From Actinomycetales bacterium (GTDB lineage: Bacteria; Actinomycetota; Actinomycetes; Actinomycetales; BWSM-131): 5,138 nt of DNA. The DNA lies in assembly GCA_030149025.1 (NCBI GenBank), contig JASBSH010000127.1:1-5138 (forward strand), written 5' to 3'. The notes beneath the pieces are model-generated. The model ran no database searches and was not told the DNA's origin. It worked only from the letters and a program-made list of their open reading frames with translations. The first letter of the stretch is position 1, and the number at the start of each line of letters is the position of its first letter. Of the stretch, positions 1-5,138 are shown one piece after another. The translations under genes and the position numbers were made by a program.

Positions 1-917
1 GCCTGGAGCAGCTGGCCCCCGCGCTGCCGCCGATCCTCGACGGCGACGCGCTCGCCGGCCACGTCACAGCGCAGGCCGCCGAGGCCACAGGCCTTCGCCG
101 GGGAACACCGGTCGTCGCGGGTGCGCATGACGTGGACGCGGCAGCGCTCGGCATCGGGGCGGCTCACCCCGGAGCAGCCAGCGCGGTGCTGGGGACCTTC
201 AGCATCAACCAGGTAGTCGCCACCGAACCAGTGACCGATCCTCGCTGGCAGGCAAGGTCCTTCGTCCAGAAGGGCACCTGGCTGCACATGTCCACGTCCC
301 CGGCCGGCGCCGTGAACTTCGACTGGGCGCTGCGGCAGTTCGGCCCGCACGACACCACCGGGGCTGGCGACCCCGCCGCCGGGGTGACAGAGGCGATGCA
401 GCCGGACGCTGGCCCCGACGACCCGCTGTTCCTGCCGTTCCTGCTGGGGTCGCCGCACGGTGCCGACGTGCCGGCGTCCTTCGTCGGCCTGCGGGCGTGG
501 CACGACCGCGCCCACGTACTGCGCGCCGTCCTGGAGGGAGTGGCGTTCAACCACCGGACCCACATGGCGCCGCTCGCCCGGCGGCTGGAGCCCGTTGGGG
601 CGGTGCGGGTCTGCGGCGGGGGGGCGCGCAGCAGCCAGTGGACGCAGCTGCTCGCGGACGTCCTCGGCATGCCCGTCGAGGTCACCGATACGGAGGAAGC
701 CGGCGCCCTCGGCGCTGCACTCCTCGCAGGCGTCGGCACCGGCGTCTATGGGTCGATGGCGCAGGCGGTCGACCGGACCGTCCGGGTGGTGCGCCGCCAG
801 GAGCCGCGCGAAGGCGAGCGGGCCCGGCTGGATGCCAGGTACCGGCGGTACCTCTCCCTCGTCGACGCGACGAGGTGGGTACCGATCGCAGACACCGACC
901 GACAGGAGCGCACATGA
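1..917 (+). CDS. FGGY-family carbohydrate (ketose) kinase, C-terminal part; 5' end outside window
   Basis: ATP-dependent cytosolic sugar kinase of the xylulokinase/FGGY family. The reading frame (codons from base 3) is open from the window edge, so 304 C-terminal residues are present. Family members have roughly 490-510, so about 190-200 N-terminal residues are missing. Visible motifs are PVVAGAHDVDAAALG, whose Asp (codon 129-131) aligns with the catalytic base of xylulokinase (GGGDNAAGAVG); the following strand VLGTFSINQ; and WLHMSTSP. The ATPase-fold core of the C-terminal domain follows: LRAVLEGVAF, then the adenine-site motif CGGGARSSQW (about 612-641), LADVLGMPVEV, and GALGAALLAGVGTG. 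A GTG at 132 lies inside the conserved motif and is an internal Val, not a start. It overlaps the next gene by four bases (ATGA). The neighbours (aldolase, polyol dehydrogenase) suggest the substrate is the ketose made by the dehydrogenase. Whether that is xylulose, fructose, tagatose or another ketose cannot be told. Family assignment is secure; substrate is unknown. Confidence 0.93.
   Translation, partial: LEQLAPALPPILDGDALAGHVTAQAAEATGLRRGTPVVAGAHDVDAAALGIGAAHPGAASAVLGTFSINQVVATEPVTDPRWQARSFVQKGTWLHMSTSPAGAVNFDWALRQFGPHDTTGAGDPAAGVTEAMQPDAGPDDPLFLPFLLGSPHGADVPASFVGLRAWHDRAHVLRAVLEGVAFNHRTHMAPLARRLEPVGAVRVCGGGARSSQWTQLLADVLGMPVEVTDTEEAGALGAALLAGVGTGVYGSMAQAVDRTVRVVRRQEPREGERARLDARYRRYLSLVDATRWVPIADTDRQERT
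904..908 (+). promoter_or_regulatory. Ribosome binding site of the aldolase gene
   Basis: AGGAG lies five bases before the ATG at 914 and inside the last codons of the kinase gene. It selects 914 as the start, although the frame is open much further upstream. The ATG itself overlaps the kinase stop (ATGA), so reinitiation or coupling is also likely. Confidence 0.75.
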
Positions 918-1759
918 CCCTGGTCGGACCCGCCGACCTGCTCCGCGACGCCCGGCGGCAACGTCGCGGAATCGGCGCCTTCAACGTGATCCAGCTGGAG
1001 CACGCCGAGGCGTACGTCCGCGCCGCGGAACGCACCGGGCTGCCCGTCGTGCTGCAAGTCAGCGAGAACACCGTTCGCTACCACGGCAGTCTCGAGCCGA
1101 TCGGGTCGGCGTGCGTCGCGCTGGCACGGCAGGCGCAGGCCTCCGTCGTCGTCCACCTCGACCACGCCGAGGACCGGGCGCTCGTCACACGCGCCGTCGA
1201 CTGCGGCTTCACGTCGGTGATGTTCGATGCGTCGAGGCTGGCCTACGAGGACAACCTCTCGCGCACCCGGGACGTCGTGACCGGCTGCCACGACGCGGGC
1301 GTCGCGGTCGAAGCTGAGCTCGGTGAGGTCGGCGGCAAGGACGGGGCGCACGCTCCTGGAATCCGCACCGACCCGGGCGAGGCGGTGGCGTTCGTGCAGG
1401 CCACCGGTGTGGACTCACTTGCGGTCGCGGTGGGGACGTCCCACGCCATGGCGGATCGGTCGGCGGTGGTAGACCTCGGCCTGGTGGCCCGGCTGGCGGA
1501 CGCTGTGCCAGTACCGCTGGTGCTGCACGGCTCGTCAGGGGTGGACGACGAGTCGCTCGCGGCGGTCGTCCGAGCCGGGATGACGAAGGTGAACATCGCC
1601 ACGCGGCTCAACCAGGTCATGACCGCAGAGGTTCGAAAACGGTTGTCCTGCAATGAAGGAATCAGCGACCCGCGCAAGTATCTGGGGCCGGCGCGCGACG
1701 CCGTCACCGACGAGGTCGGGCGGCTCCAGCGGCTGCTGTGGAGAGAGGGCGAGAACTGA
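914..1759 (+). CDS. Class II ketose-(bis)phosphate aldolase (fructose/tagatose-bisphosphate aldolase family)
   Basis: A 281-residue zinc-dependent TIM-barrel aldolase, close to the usual length of GatY/KbaY-type enzymes (about 285). These reversibly split a ketose phosphate into dihydroxyacetone phosphate and an aldehyde. Visible motifs are GIGAFNV (19-25) at the first strand; HLDHAED (81-87) with the catalytic Asp83 and zinc ligand His84; EAELGEVGG (133-141); GTSHAM (174-179) with zinc ligand His177; VLHGSSGV (203-210) with zinc ligand His205; KVNIAT (225-230) for substrate phosphate contacts; and DPRKYLGPARDAV (252-264) in the C-terminal helices. The start at 914 is chosen from the AGGAG site and the ATGA overlap with the kinase. 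The stop overlaps the next start (TGATG). The His177 loop differs from GatY (GTAHGLY), with Ala178 for Gly and Ala180 for Tyr, so substrate preference may differ. Cleavage of a bisphosphate or of a ketose 1-phosphate are both possible. Family is certain; exact substrate is open. Confidence 0.93.
   Translation: MTLVGPADLLRDARRQRRGIGAFNVIQLEHAEAYVRAAERTGLPVVLQVSENTVRYHGSLEPIGSACVALARQAQASVVVHLDHAEDRALVTRAVDCGFTSVMFDASRLAYEDNLSRTRDVVTGCHDAGVAVEAELGEVGGKDGAHAPGIRTDPGEAVAFVQATGVDSLAVAVGTSHAMADRSAVVDLGLVARLADAVPVPLVLHGSSGVDDESLAAVVRAGMTKVNIATRLNQVMTAEVRKRLSCNEGISDPRKYLGPARDAVTDEVGRLQRLLWREGEN
1744..1749 (+). promoter_or_regulatory. Ribosome binding site of the polyol dehydrogenase gene
   Basis: AGAGGG within a purine-rich stretch (1740-1748) lies nine bases before the ATG at 1759. 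It sits inside the last codons of the aldolase and supports 1759 over the in-frame GTG at 1738, which has no such site at the right distance. Confidence 0.6.
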
Positions 1760-3258
1760 TGGTTGCACTGTCGCAGGCAACGCTCGAGCAGCTGCCACAA
1801 AGTGTTCCGGTGCCCCGTTACGACCGGCGCGAGGTTCGGTCGGGCATCGTCCACTTCGGGGTCGGCGGCTTCCATCGTGCGCACCAGGCGGTCTACCTGG
1901 ACAGCTTGATGAACGAGGGCAAGGCGCACGACTACGGCATCTGCGGGGTCGGCCTGCTGCCGGGGGACGCCGCCATGCGCGACGCATTAAAGGCTCAGGA
2001 CTGCCTCTACACGGTGGTTGTGAAGTACCCGGACGGCACCCTGCAGCCGCGCGTGATCGGCTCGATCGTCGACTACCTGTTCGCGCCGGACGATCCTGAG
2101 GCGGTCCTCGGGAAGCTGGCGGCCCCCGAGACGAGACTCGTGACGCTGACCGTGACCGAGGGCGGTTACAACATCAACCAGGTCACCGGCGAGTTCGACG
2201 TCGACGATCCGGCGGTGCAGGCTGACATGCGGCCCGGTGCCGTTCCACGCACGGTGTTCGGCTTCGTCGTGGAAGGCCTGCGCCGCAGACGGGAGCTGGG
2301 CCTCCCACCCCTGACCGTCGTGTCGTGCGACAACATCCAGGGCAACGGTGAGGTGGCGCGGCGAGCGTTCTCGACCTTCGCCAGCCTGATGGACGAGGAG
2401 CTCGGCCGCTGGGTGGAGGAAAGCGTGCGCTTCCCGAACTCCATGGTCGACCGCATAACCCCGGTGACGTCCCAGGAAGACCGGCAGGTGCTCGGGGAGC
2501 AGTTCGGCATCGAGGACCGTTGGCCGGTGGTGTGCGAGCCGTACATCCAGTGGGTGCTGGAGGACGCGTTCACCGGGGAGCGGCCACCGCTGGAACACGT
2601 GGCTGTGCAGGTCGTCGACGACGTCCACCCGTATGAGCTGATCAAGCTGCGGCTGCTCAACGCCGGCCACCATGCCCTGGCCTACCTGGGCTACCTGGAC
2701 GGCTATCGGTACGCGCACGAGGTCGCCCATGATCCGCTGTACGTCACCTTCCTGTTGGGGTACATGACCGAGGAAGCCTCGCCCACCGTGCAGCCCGTGC
2801 CGGGGCTGGACCTCTCAGACTACCGGCGGACCCTGGTCGAGCGGTTCGCGAACCCTTCGGTCAAGGACACGCTGGCACGGCTGTGCGCCGACACGAGCGA
2901 CCGGATCCCGAAGTTCCTGGTGCCGGTGATCCGCTACCAGTTGGACGCCGGGGGGCCGATCGAGCGGTCGGCGCTGGTCGTCGCCTCCTGGGTCCGGTAC
3001 GCCGAAGGCGTCGATGAGCAGGGCGAGAGGATCGACGTCGTCGACCGCCTGGCCGACAGGCTCGTGCCGCTGGCCCGGCGGAGTCATGAGGAGCCCACAG
3101 CGTTCATTTCCGACCGCGAGCTGTTCGGCGACCTGGTCGATGACGAGCGCTTCGTGTCCACCTACGTGCGGCTGCTGTCGTCACTGCACGAGCGGGGTGC
3201 CCGAGCGACCTTGGAGGATGTCGTCGCAAGTCTGCAGAGCGCCGGCTCGGCGCGCTGA
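1759..3258 (+). CDS. Mannitol dehydrogenase family polyol dehydrogenase (long-chain, NAD-dependent)
   Basis: A complete 499-residue cytosolic enzyme of the polyol-specific long-chain dehydrogenase family, which oxidises a sugar alcohol (mannitol, arabinitol, sorbitol or similar) to a 2-ketose with NAD(P). The closest characterised protein I can recall is Pseudomonas fluorescens mannitol 2-dehydrogenase (493 residues), to which it aligns almost collinearly. The N-terminal Rossmann domain carries IVHFGVGGFHRAHQAVYLD (30-48), YGICGVGL, TVTEGGYNIN and VVSCDNIQGNG (187-197). FPNSMVDRITP and WPVVCEPYIQWVLED follow. The C-terminal catalytic domain has the K-x4-N-x2-H signature as Lys296, Asn301 and His304, matching Lys295/Asn300/His303 of the Pseudomonas enzyme. 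TEGGY rather than TEKGY fits polyol dehydrogenases better than fructuronate reductases. Asp70 aligns with the Asp69 that favours NAD, while the preceding Glu is Gly here. The start is taken at 1759 (TGATG overlap, purine-rich site upstream). Leu77 is encoded by TTA, a rare codon in this DNA. The gene ends the operon. Substrate is inferred only to class. Confidence 0.93.
   Translation: MVALSQATLEQLPQSVPVPRYDRREVRSGIVHFGVGGFHRAHQAVYLDSLMNEGKAHDYGICGVGLLPGDAAMRDALKAQDCLYTVVVKYPDGTLQPRVIGSIVDYLFAPDDPEAVLGKLAAPETRLVTLTVTEGGYNINQVTGEFDVDDPAVQADMRPGAVPRTVFGFVVEGLRRRRELGLPPLTVVSCDNIQGNGEVARRAFSTFASLMDEELGRWVEESVRFPNSMVDRITPVTSQEDRQVLGEQFGIEDRWPVVCEPYIQWVLEDAFTGERPPLEHVAVQVVDDVHPYELIKLRLLNAGHHALAYLGYLDGYRYAHEVAHDPLYVTFLLGYMTEEASPTVQPVPGLDLSDYRRTLVERFANPSVKDTLARLCADTSDRIPKFLVPVIRYQLDAGGPIERSALVVASWVRYAEGVDEQGERIDVVDRLADRLVPLARRSHEEPTAFISDRELFGDLVDDERFVSTYVRLLSSLHERGARATLEDVVASLQSAGSAR
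3239..3253 (+). terminator. GC-rich hairpin at the end of the dehydrogenase gene, possible U-less terminator
   Basis: GCGCCG-GCT-CGGCGC is a perfect six-base-pair stem with a three-base loop, ending two bases before the TGA at 3256-3258. No T-run follows. Actinobacterial terminators often lack one, so a role in ending the polyol operon is possible. However, the stem lies inside coding sequence, and chance hairpins are common at this GC content. Confidence 0.25.
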
Positions 3259-3479
3259 CCGGTGTGCATGGCGAGAGGAGCTCACGTTCACCGTGGGGTT
3301 GCGGTGCCTGTGCCAAATGCTGTACCCCTGATGACCTCGAGGTCATCTTCTCCACAGCACGCTCCGACGGTCGAACCTCGACTCCCCCACCGAAGGTCAG
3401 AGACACGGATCCCTTGAGTGGCGGTGACCTTGTCGCCCGTCGCGAGTAAACCCGCCTGTCGGCAACGGTGAGCCGCTTC
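3259..3479. other. Convergent intergenic region without a confident gene
   Basis: This 221-base gap separates the polyol operon from the oppositely transcribed mshA-ybjN unit. It is visibly less GC-biased than the flanking genes. A 61-codon frame (3264-3449, +) and an opposite-strand frame both cross it. Neither has a convincing ribosome site, recognisable domain or third-position GC bias, so neither is called as a gene. It holds the perfect palindrome at 3330-3347, a small GTCGA-ACC-TCGAC hairpin (3370-3382) and an imperfect inverted repeat with GGTCA/TGACC ends (3395-3429). No tRNA or known riboswitch was recognised. Confidence 0.6.
3330..3347. repeat. Perfect 18-base palindrome, candidate bidirectional terminator or operator
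   Basis: GATGACCTCGAGGTCATC is identical to its reverse complement. As RNA on either strand it can fold as a seven-base-pair stem with a TCGA loop. It lies 71 bases after the dehydrogenase stop and 132 bases beyond the ybjN stop, which is a reasonable place for a terminator serving both converging transcripts. Only a weak pyrimidine stretch (TTCTCC) follows it on the + strand. A binding site for a dimeric regulator would look the same, but no start codon nearby would be controlled by it. Confidence 0.5.
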
Positions 3480-4013
3480 TCAGCCGCGGTCGAGCAGGTG
3501 GCGGAAAGCCTCGAGGTTGCGGGTCGACTCACCGCGCGAGATGCGCCAGTCCCACTCCTTCTGCATCGAGCTGAAGAAGCCCAGAACGAGCAGCTCGTTG
3601 AACGACTCGTCCGCGGTGGCTGCCATTACACCCATCAGCTCGTCGACCGATTCGACCGTGACACCCTCCAGCGGAAGGCGTCCGACGAGGTAGACGTCCC
3701 CGTCGGAGTCGACGGCGAACGCCGCTCCCGGAAGCCGCAGGTTCCGCTCGAGCAACCACATGTGGAAGGCCGCCTCGTTCTCGTCCGGGTGACGAATCAC
3801 GAACGCGGACACCGACATGGCTCGATCGCCGACGATCACGGAGACGGTCGTCTTCAGCTTCCGCTCACCCGGCAGGGTGACCACATACTCGCCGGCGCGG
3901 GCCCCGGCTTCGTGCGTGACGCCGTCCTCGTCGGATAGTCCGTCGAGCCAGTCGAGAAACGCCTTCTCCGCGGTCTCGCGCGCACCGCCCTGCGCTTTCC
4001 CCCGAGACGTCAC
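3480..4013 (-). CDS. YbjN domain-containing protein, conserved neighbour of mshA
   Basis: A 177-residue cytosolic protein of the YbjN (type III secretion chaperone-like fold) family, resembling mycobacterial Rv0487. There is no signal peptide or membrane segment. Recognisable conserved blocks are LPGERKLKT (47-55), FVIRHPDEN (71-79), LLERNLRLPG (87-96), DGDVYLVGRLPL (104-115), ADESFNELLVLGF (134-146), and a C-terminal SSMQKEWDWRISRGES (148-163) followed by LEAFRHLL. The start is the GTG at 4013-4011, which overlaps the mshA stop (GTGA). No strong ribosome site precedes it, so translation is probably coupled to mshA. The first 15 residues are variable and could include a slightly misplaced start. 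The gene directly after mshA is the same arrangement as in Mycobacterium tuberculosis. In enterobacteria YbjN has been linked to stress and motility phenotypes. Its molecular role in actinobacteria is unknown, and a link to mycothiol or redox metabolism is inferred from position only. Confidence 0.9.
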   Translation of the reverse strand: MTSRGKAQGGARETAEKAFLDWLDGLSDEDGVTHEAGARAGEYVVTLPGERKLKTTVSVIVGDRAMSVSAFVIRHPDENEAAFHMWLLERNLRLPGAAFAVDSDGDVYLVGRLPLEGVTVESVDELMGVMAATADESFNELLVLGFFSSMQKEWDWRISRGESTRNLEAFRHLLDRG

Positions 4014-5138
4014 GGTGCGACGTCCATGGTCTCGGCGGGAACCGGCGGCGAACCGCCATTGGCACCGGCTTCCGAGCCAAAGCCGTTGCCGTTCGCGGCA
4101 ACCAGCCGAGCCAACCGCTCCCGGCGCGCCCCGGTGTACACAGCCAAGGTAGCGTCAACGGTGGCGTCCCAGCCGAACCGCAGCGCATGACGAGCGGCAC
4201 CACGAGACAGCGCGGCCAACCGGGAAGGCTCGGCGAGCAGACCGCCGATCGTCGCCGCCCAGTCGGCCGGGTCGTGACCGTCGACGAGTACGCCGGAGAC
4301 GCCGTCGGCGACCGCTGTCGCGAGACCGCCCACATTCGCTGCGACGACGGGAGTTCCGGTGGCCTGCGCCTCGATCGCCACCAGGCCGAACGACTCACTG
4401 TACGAAGGCACCGCAACGAGATCCGCCGCCCGGTACCAGTCCGCGAGCCGTTCGCGGCTGACCGGCGGGTGCATCTGCACGACGTCGGGCACGCCAGGCA
4501 CGCCCATGAGACCGAGCGAGGTGGCCAGGTCCTCCAGCTCGTGCGGGTGCCGCAGCCCCGACCCGCTCGGCCCGCCGACGATCGGCACCACCAGCTTCTG
4601 GCGCAGGCTCGGGACGGCGCGCAGCAGGTGAGCCGTGGCGCGCACCAGCACGTCCGGCGCCTTCAGCGGCTGGATGCGGCCGGCGAACAGCAGCACGTGC
4701 GCGGCCTGTGGCAGGCCGAGGGCCGCGCGGGCGCGGCGGCGGCCGTCCTCGCCCTGGTCGCCGAACAGGTCGAGATCCACACCGGGTGGCACGACCTCGA
4801 CGAGCTCGGGGGCCGCGTCGTAGAGGCGCACGAGATCGTCCTTCTCGGCCTGCGTGTTGGCGATCAGCCGGTCCGCGGCCGAGACCACCTGCTCCTCACC
4901 GATCTCGCGCCCCGACGGTTCGGGGGTGTCCCCCTGCGCGAGATGGCTGTTCTTGACCTTGGCCATCGTGTGCATGGTGTGCACGAGGGGCACGTGCCAA
5001 CGATCGGCCACCAACCACCCCACCTGCCCGGAAAGCCAGTAGTGCGAGTGCACCACGTCGTACCAACCCGACTCGTGCCGCGCCTCGGTGCGCATCAAAC
5101 CCGCGGTGAAGGCGCACAGCTGACCCGGCAGGTCCTCC
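4010..5138 (-). CDS. mshA: D-inositol-3-phosphate glycosyltransferase MshA (mycothiol biosynthesis), N-terminus outside window
   Basis: A GT-B fold retaining glycosyltransferase (family GT4) that transfers N-acetylglucosamine from UDP-GlcNAc to 1D-myo-inositol 3-phosphate, the first committed step of mycothiol synthesis. The frame is open to the window edge; about 375 residues are visible, and about 100 N-terminal residues are missing compared with mycobacterial MshA (480). In order, the visible blocks are EDLPGQL, HSHYWLSGQVGWLV, HTMHTMAKVKN, DTPEP, RLIANTQAEKDDLVRLYDA, VVPPGVDLDLF, FAGRIQPLKAPDVLVRA, GGPSGSG, YRAADLVAVPSYSESFGLVA and EAQATGTPVVAANVGGL, then GVLVDGHDPADWA. The donor-site E-x7-E pair is complete (codons 4394-4396 and 4370-4372). 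HSHYWLSGQVGWL and the R-QP-K segment are typical of MshA rather than general GT4 enzymes. A TTG/ATG near 5098-5093 is internal, since homology continues upstream. The protein ends with a Gly/Ala/Asn/Pro-rich tail of about 30 residues lacking in the mycobacterial protein. It overlaps the YbjN gene by four bases. Confidence 0.95.
   Translation of the reverse strand, partial: EDLPGQLCAFTAGLMRTEARHESGWYDVVHSHYWLSGQVGWLVADRWHVPLVHTMHTMAKVKNSHLAQGDTPEPSGREIGEEQVVSAADRLIANTQAEKDDLVRLYDAAPELVEVVPPGVDLDLFGDQGEDGRRRARAALGLPQAAHVLLFAGRIQPLKAPDVLVRATAHLLRAVPSLRQKLVVPIVGGPSGSGLRHPHELEDLATSLGLMGVPGVPDVVQMHPPVSRERLADWYRAADLVAVPSYSESFGLVAIEAQATGTPVVAANVGGLATAVADGVSGVLVDGHDPADWAATIGGLLAEPSRLAALSRGAARHALRFGWDATVDATLAVYTGARRERLARLVAANGNGFGSEAGANGGSPPVPAETMDVAP

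Noticed and set aside
618..624. Run of seven G as a frameshift site in the kinase
   Set aside because: The kinase motifs continue in the same frame on both sides (CGGGARSSQW), so no shift is needed or implied.
164..739. Long minus-strand open frame opposite the kinase
   Set aside because: It lies entirely opposite a clear FGGY kinase and its Arg/Ser/Pro-rich translation matches no family. It is a high-GC antisense shadow.
497..913. Upstream extension of the aldolase frame to a start at 497
   Set aside because: The extra 139 residues are Arg-rich noise overlapping the kinase. The aldolase fold begins just after 914, where a good ribosome site and ATGA overlap are present.
460..1317. + strand open frame spanning the kinase/aldolase junction in a third frame
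   Set aside because: The Arg-rich, domain-less translation crosses two well-supported genes in the wrong frame.
1738..1758. GTG at 1738 as start of the dehydrogenase
   Set aside because: It would add seven residues overlapping the aldolase. The ATG at 1759 has the purine-rich site at a normal distance and the usual TGATG coupling.
1987..2730. 247-codon minus-strand frame opposite the dehydrogenase
   Set aside because: It is antisense to conserved catalytic motifs and shows no recognisable domain.
3362..3390. Minus-strand GGTTCGACC resembling a tRNA T-loop
   Set aside because: The flanking bases do not form the five-pair T-stem, and no anticodon or acceptor stem could be built around it.
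3395..3429. Inverted repeat GGTCA...TGACC as a terminator
   Set aside because: Only five outer pairs plus a short inner stem with mismatches. Too weak to call as a terminator on either strand.
3264..3449. Possible 61-residue protein with a Cys-rich GCGACAKCC start
   Set aside because: The CxxC-like pattern is attractive, but there is no clear ribosome site, the codon use is not gene-like and no family is recognised. It is kept only as an intergenic observation.
3865..4416. Minus-strand open frame overlapping the end of mshA and the start of ybjN
   Set aside because: It lies in a different frame from two well-supported genes and has an Arg/Pro/Ser-rich translation with no domain.

Overview
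The window is high-GC DNA with tightly packed, overlapping genes and codon use dominated by G or C at the third position. The partial gene at the right edge is recognisable as mshA, the first committed gene of mycothiol synthesis. Mycothiol is made only by Actinomycetota, so the organism is an actinobacterium. The mshA-ybjN gene pair is also arranged as in mycobacteria (Rv0486-Rv0487). A pseudonocardial or similar filamentous actinomycete is a plausible guess, but the genus cannot be fixed from the sequence alone.

Left part (1-3258, + strand) is the 3' end of a sugar-alcohol catabolic operon. It holds the C-terminal two thirds of an FGGY-family ketose kinase (cut by the window edge), a class II ketose-(bis)phosphate aldolase, and a complete mannitol-dehydrogenase-family polyol dehydrogenase. 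The three genes are joined by stop/start overlaps (ATGA at 914-917, TGATG at 1757-1761), so they are almost certainly one transcript. The inferred logic is that the dehydrogenase oxidises a hexitol or pentitol to a ketose, the kinase phosphorylates the ketose, and the aldolase splits the phosphate (or a bisphosphate made from it) into trioses. The actual polyol is not determined. Transporter, regulator and promoter must lie to the left, outside the window.

Middle (3259-3479) is a 221-base convergent intergenic region with no confident gene. It contains a perfect 18-base palindrome (3330-3347). A GC-rich perfect hairpin (3239-3253) lies at the very end of the dehydrogenase gene. Both are candidates for transcription termination between the two converging units.

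Right part (3480-5138, - strand) is a two-gene unit: mshA (5' end beyond the window) followed by a YbjN-domain gene that overlaps it by four bases (GTGA). The mshA product is the glycosyltransferase of mycothiol synthesis. The YbjN-domain protein is conserved next to mshA, but its function is unknown.

No RNA genes, CRISPR arrays, insertion sequences or phage genes were recognised. The window looks like ordinary chromosomal metabolism. Its more interesting points are the unassigned substrate and divergent active-site motif of the aldolase, a single TTA codon in the dehydrogenase, the mshA-ybjN coupling, and the intergenic palindrome.
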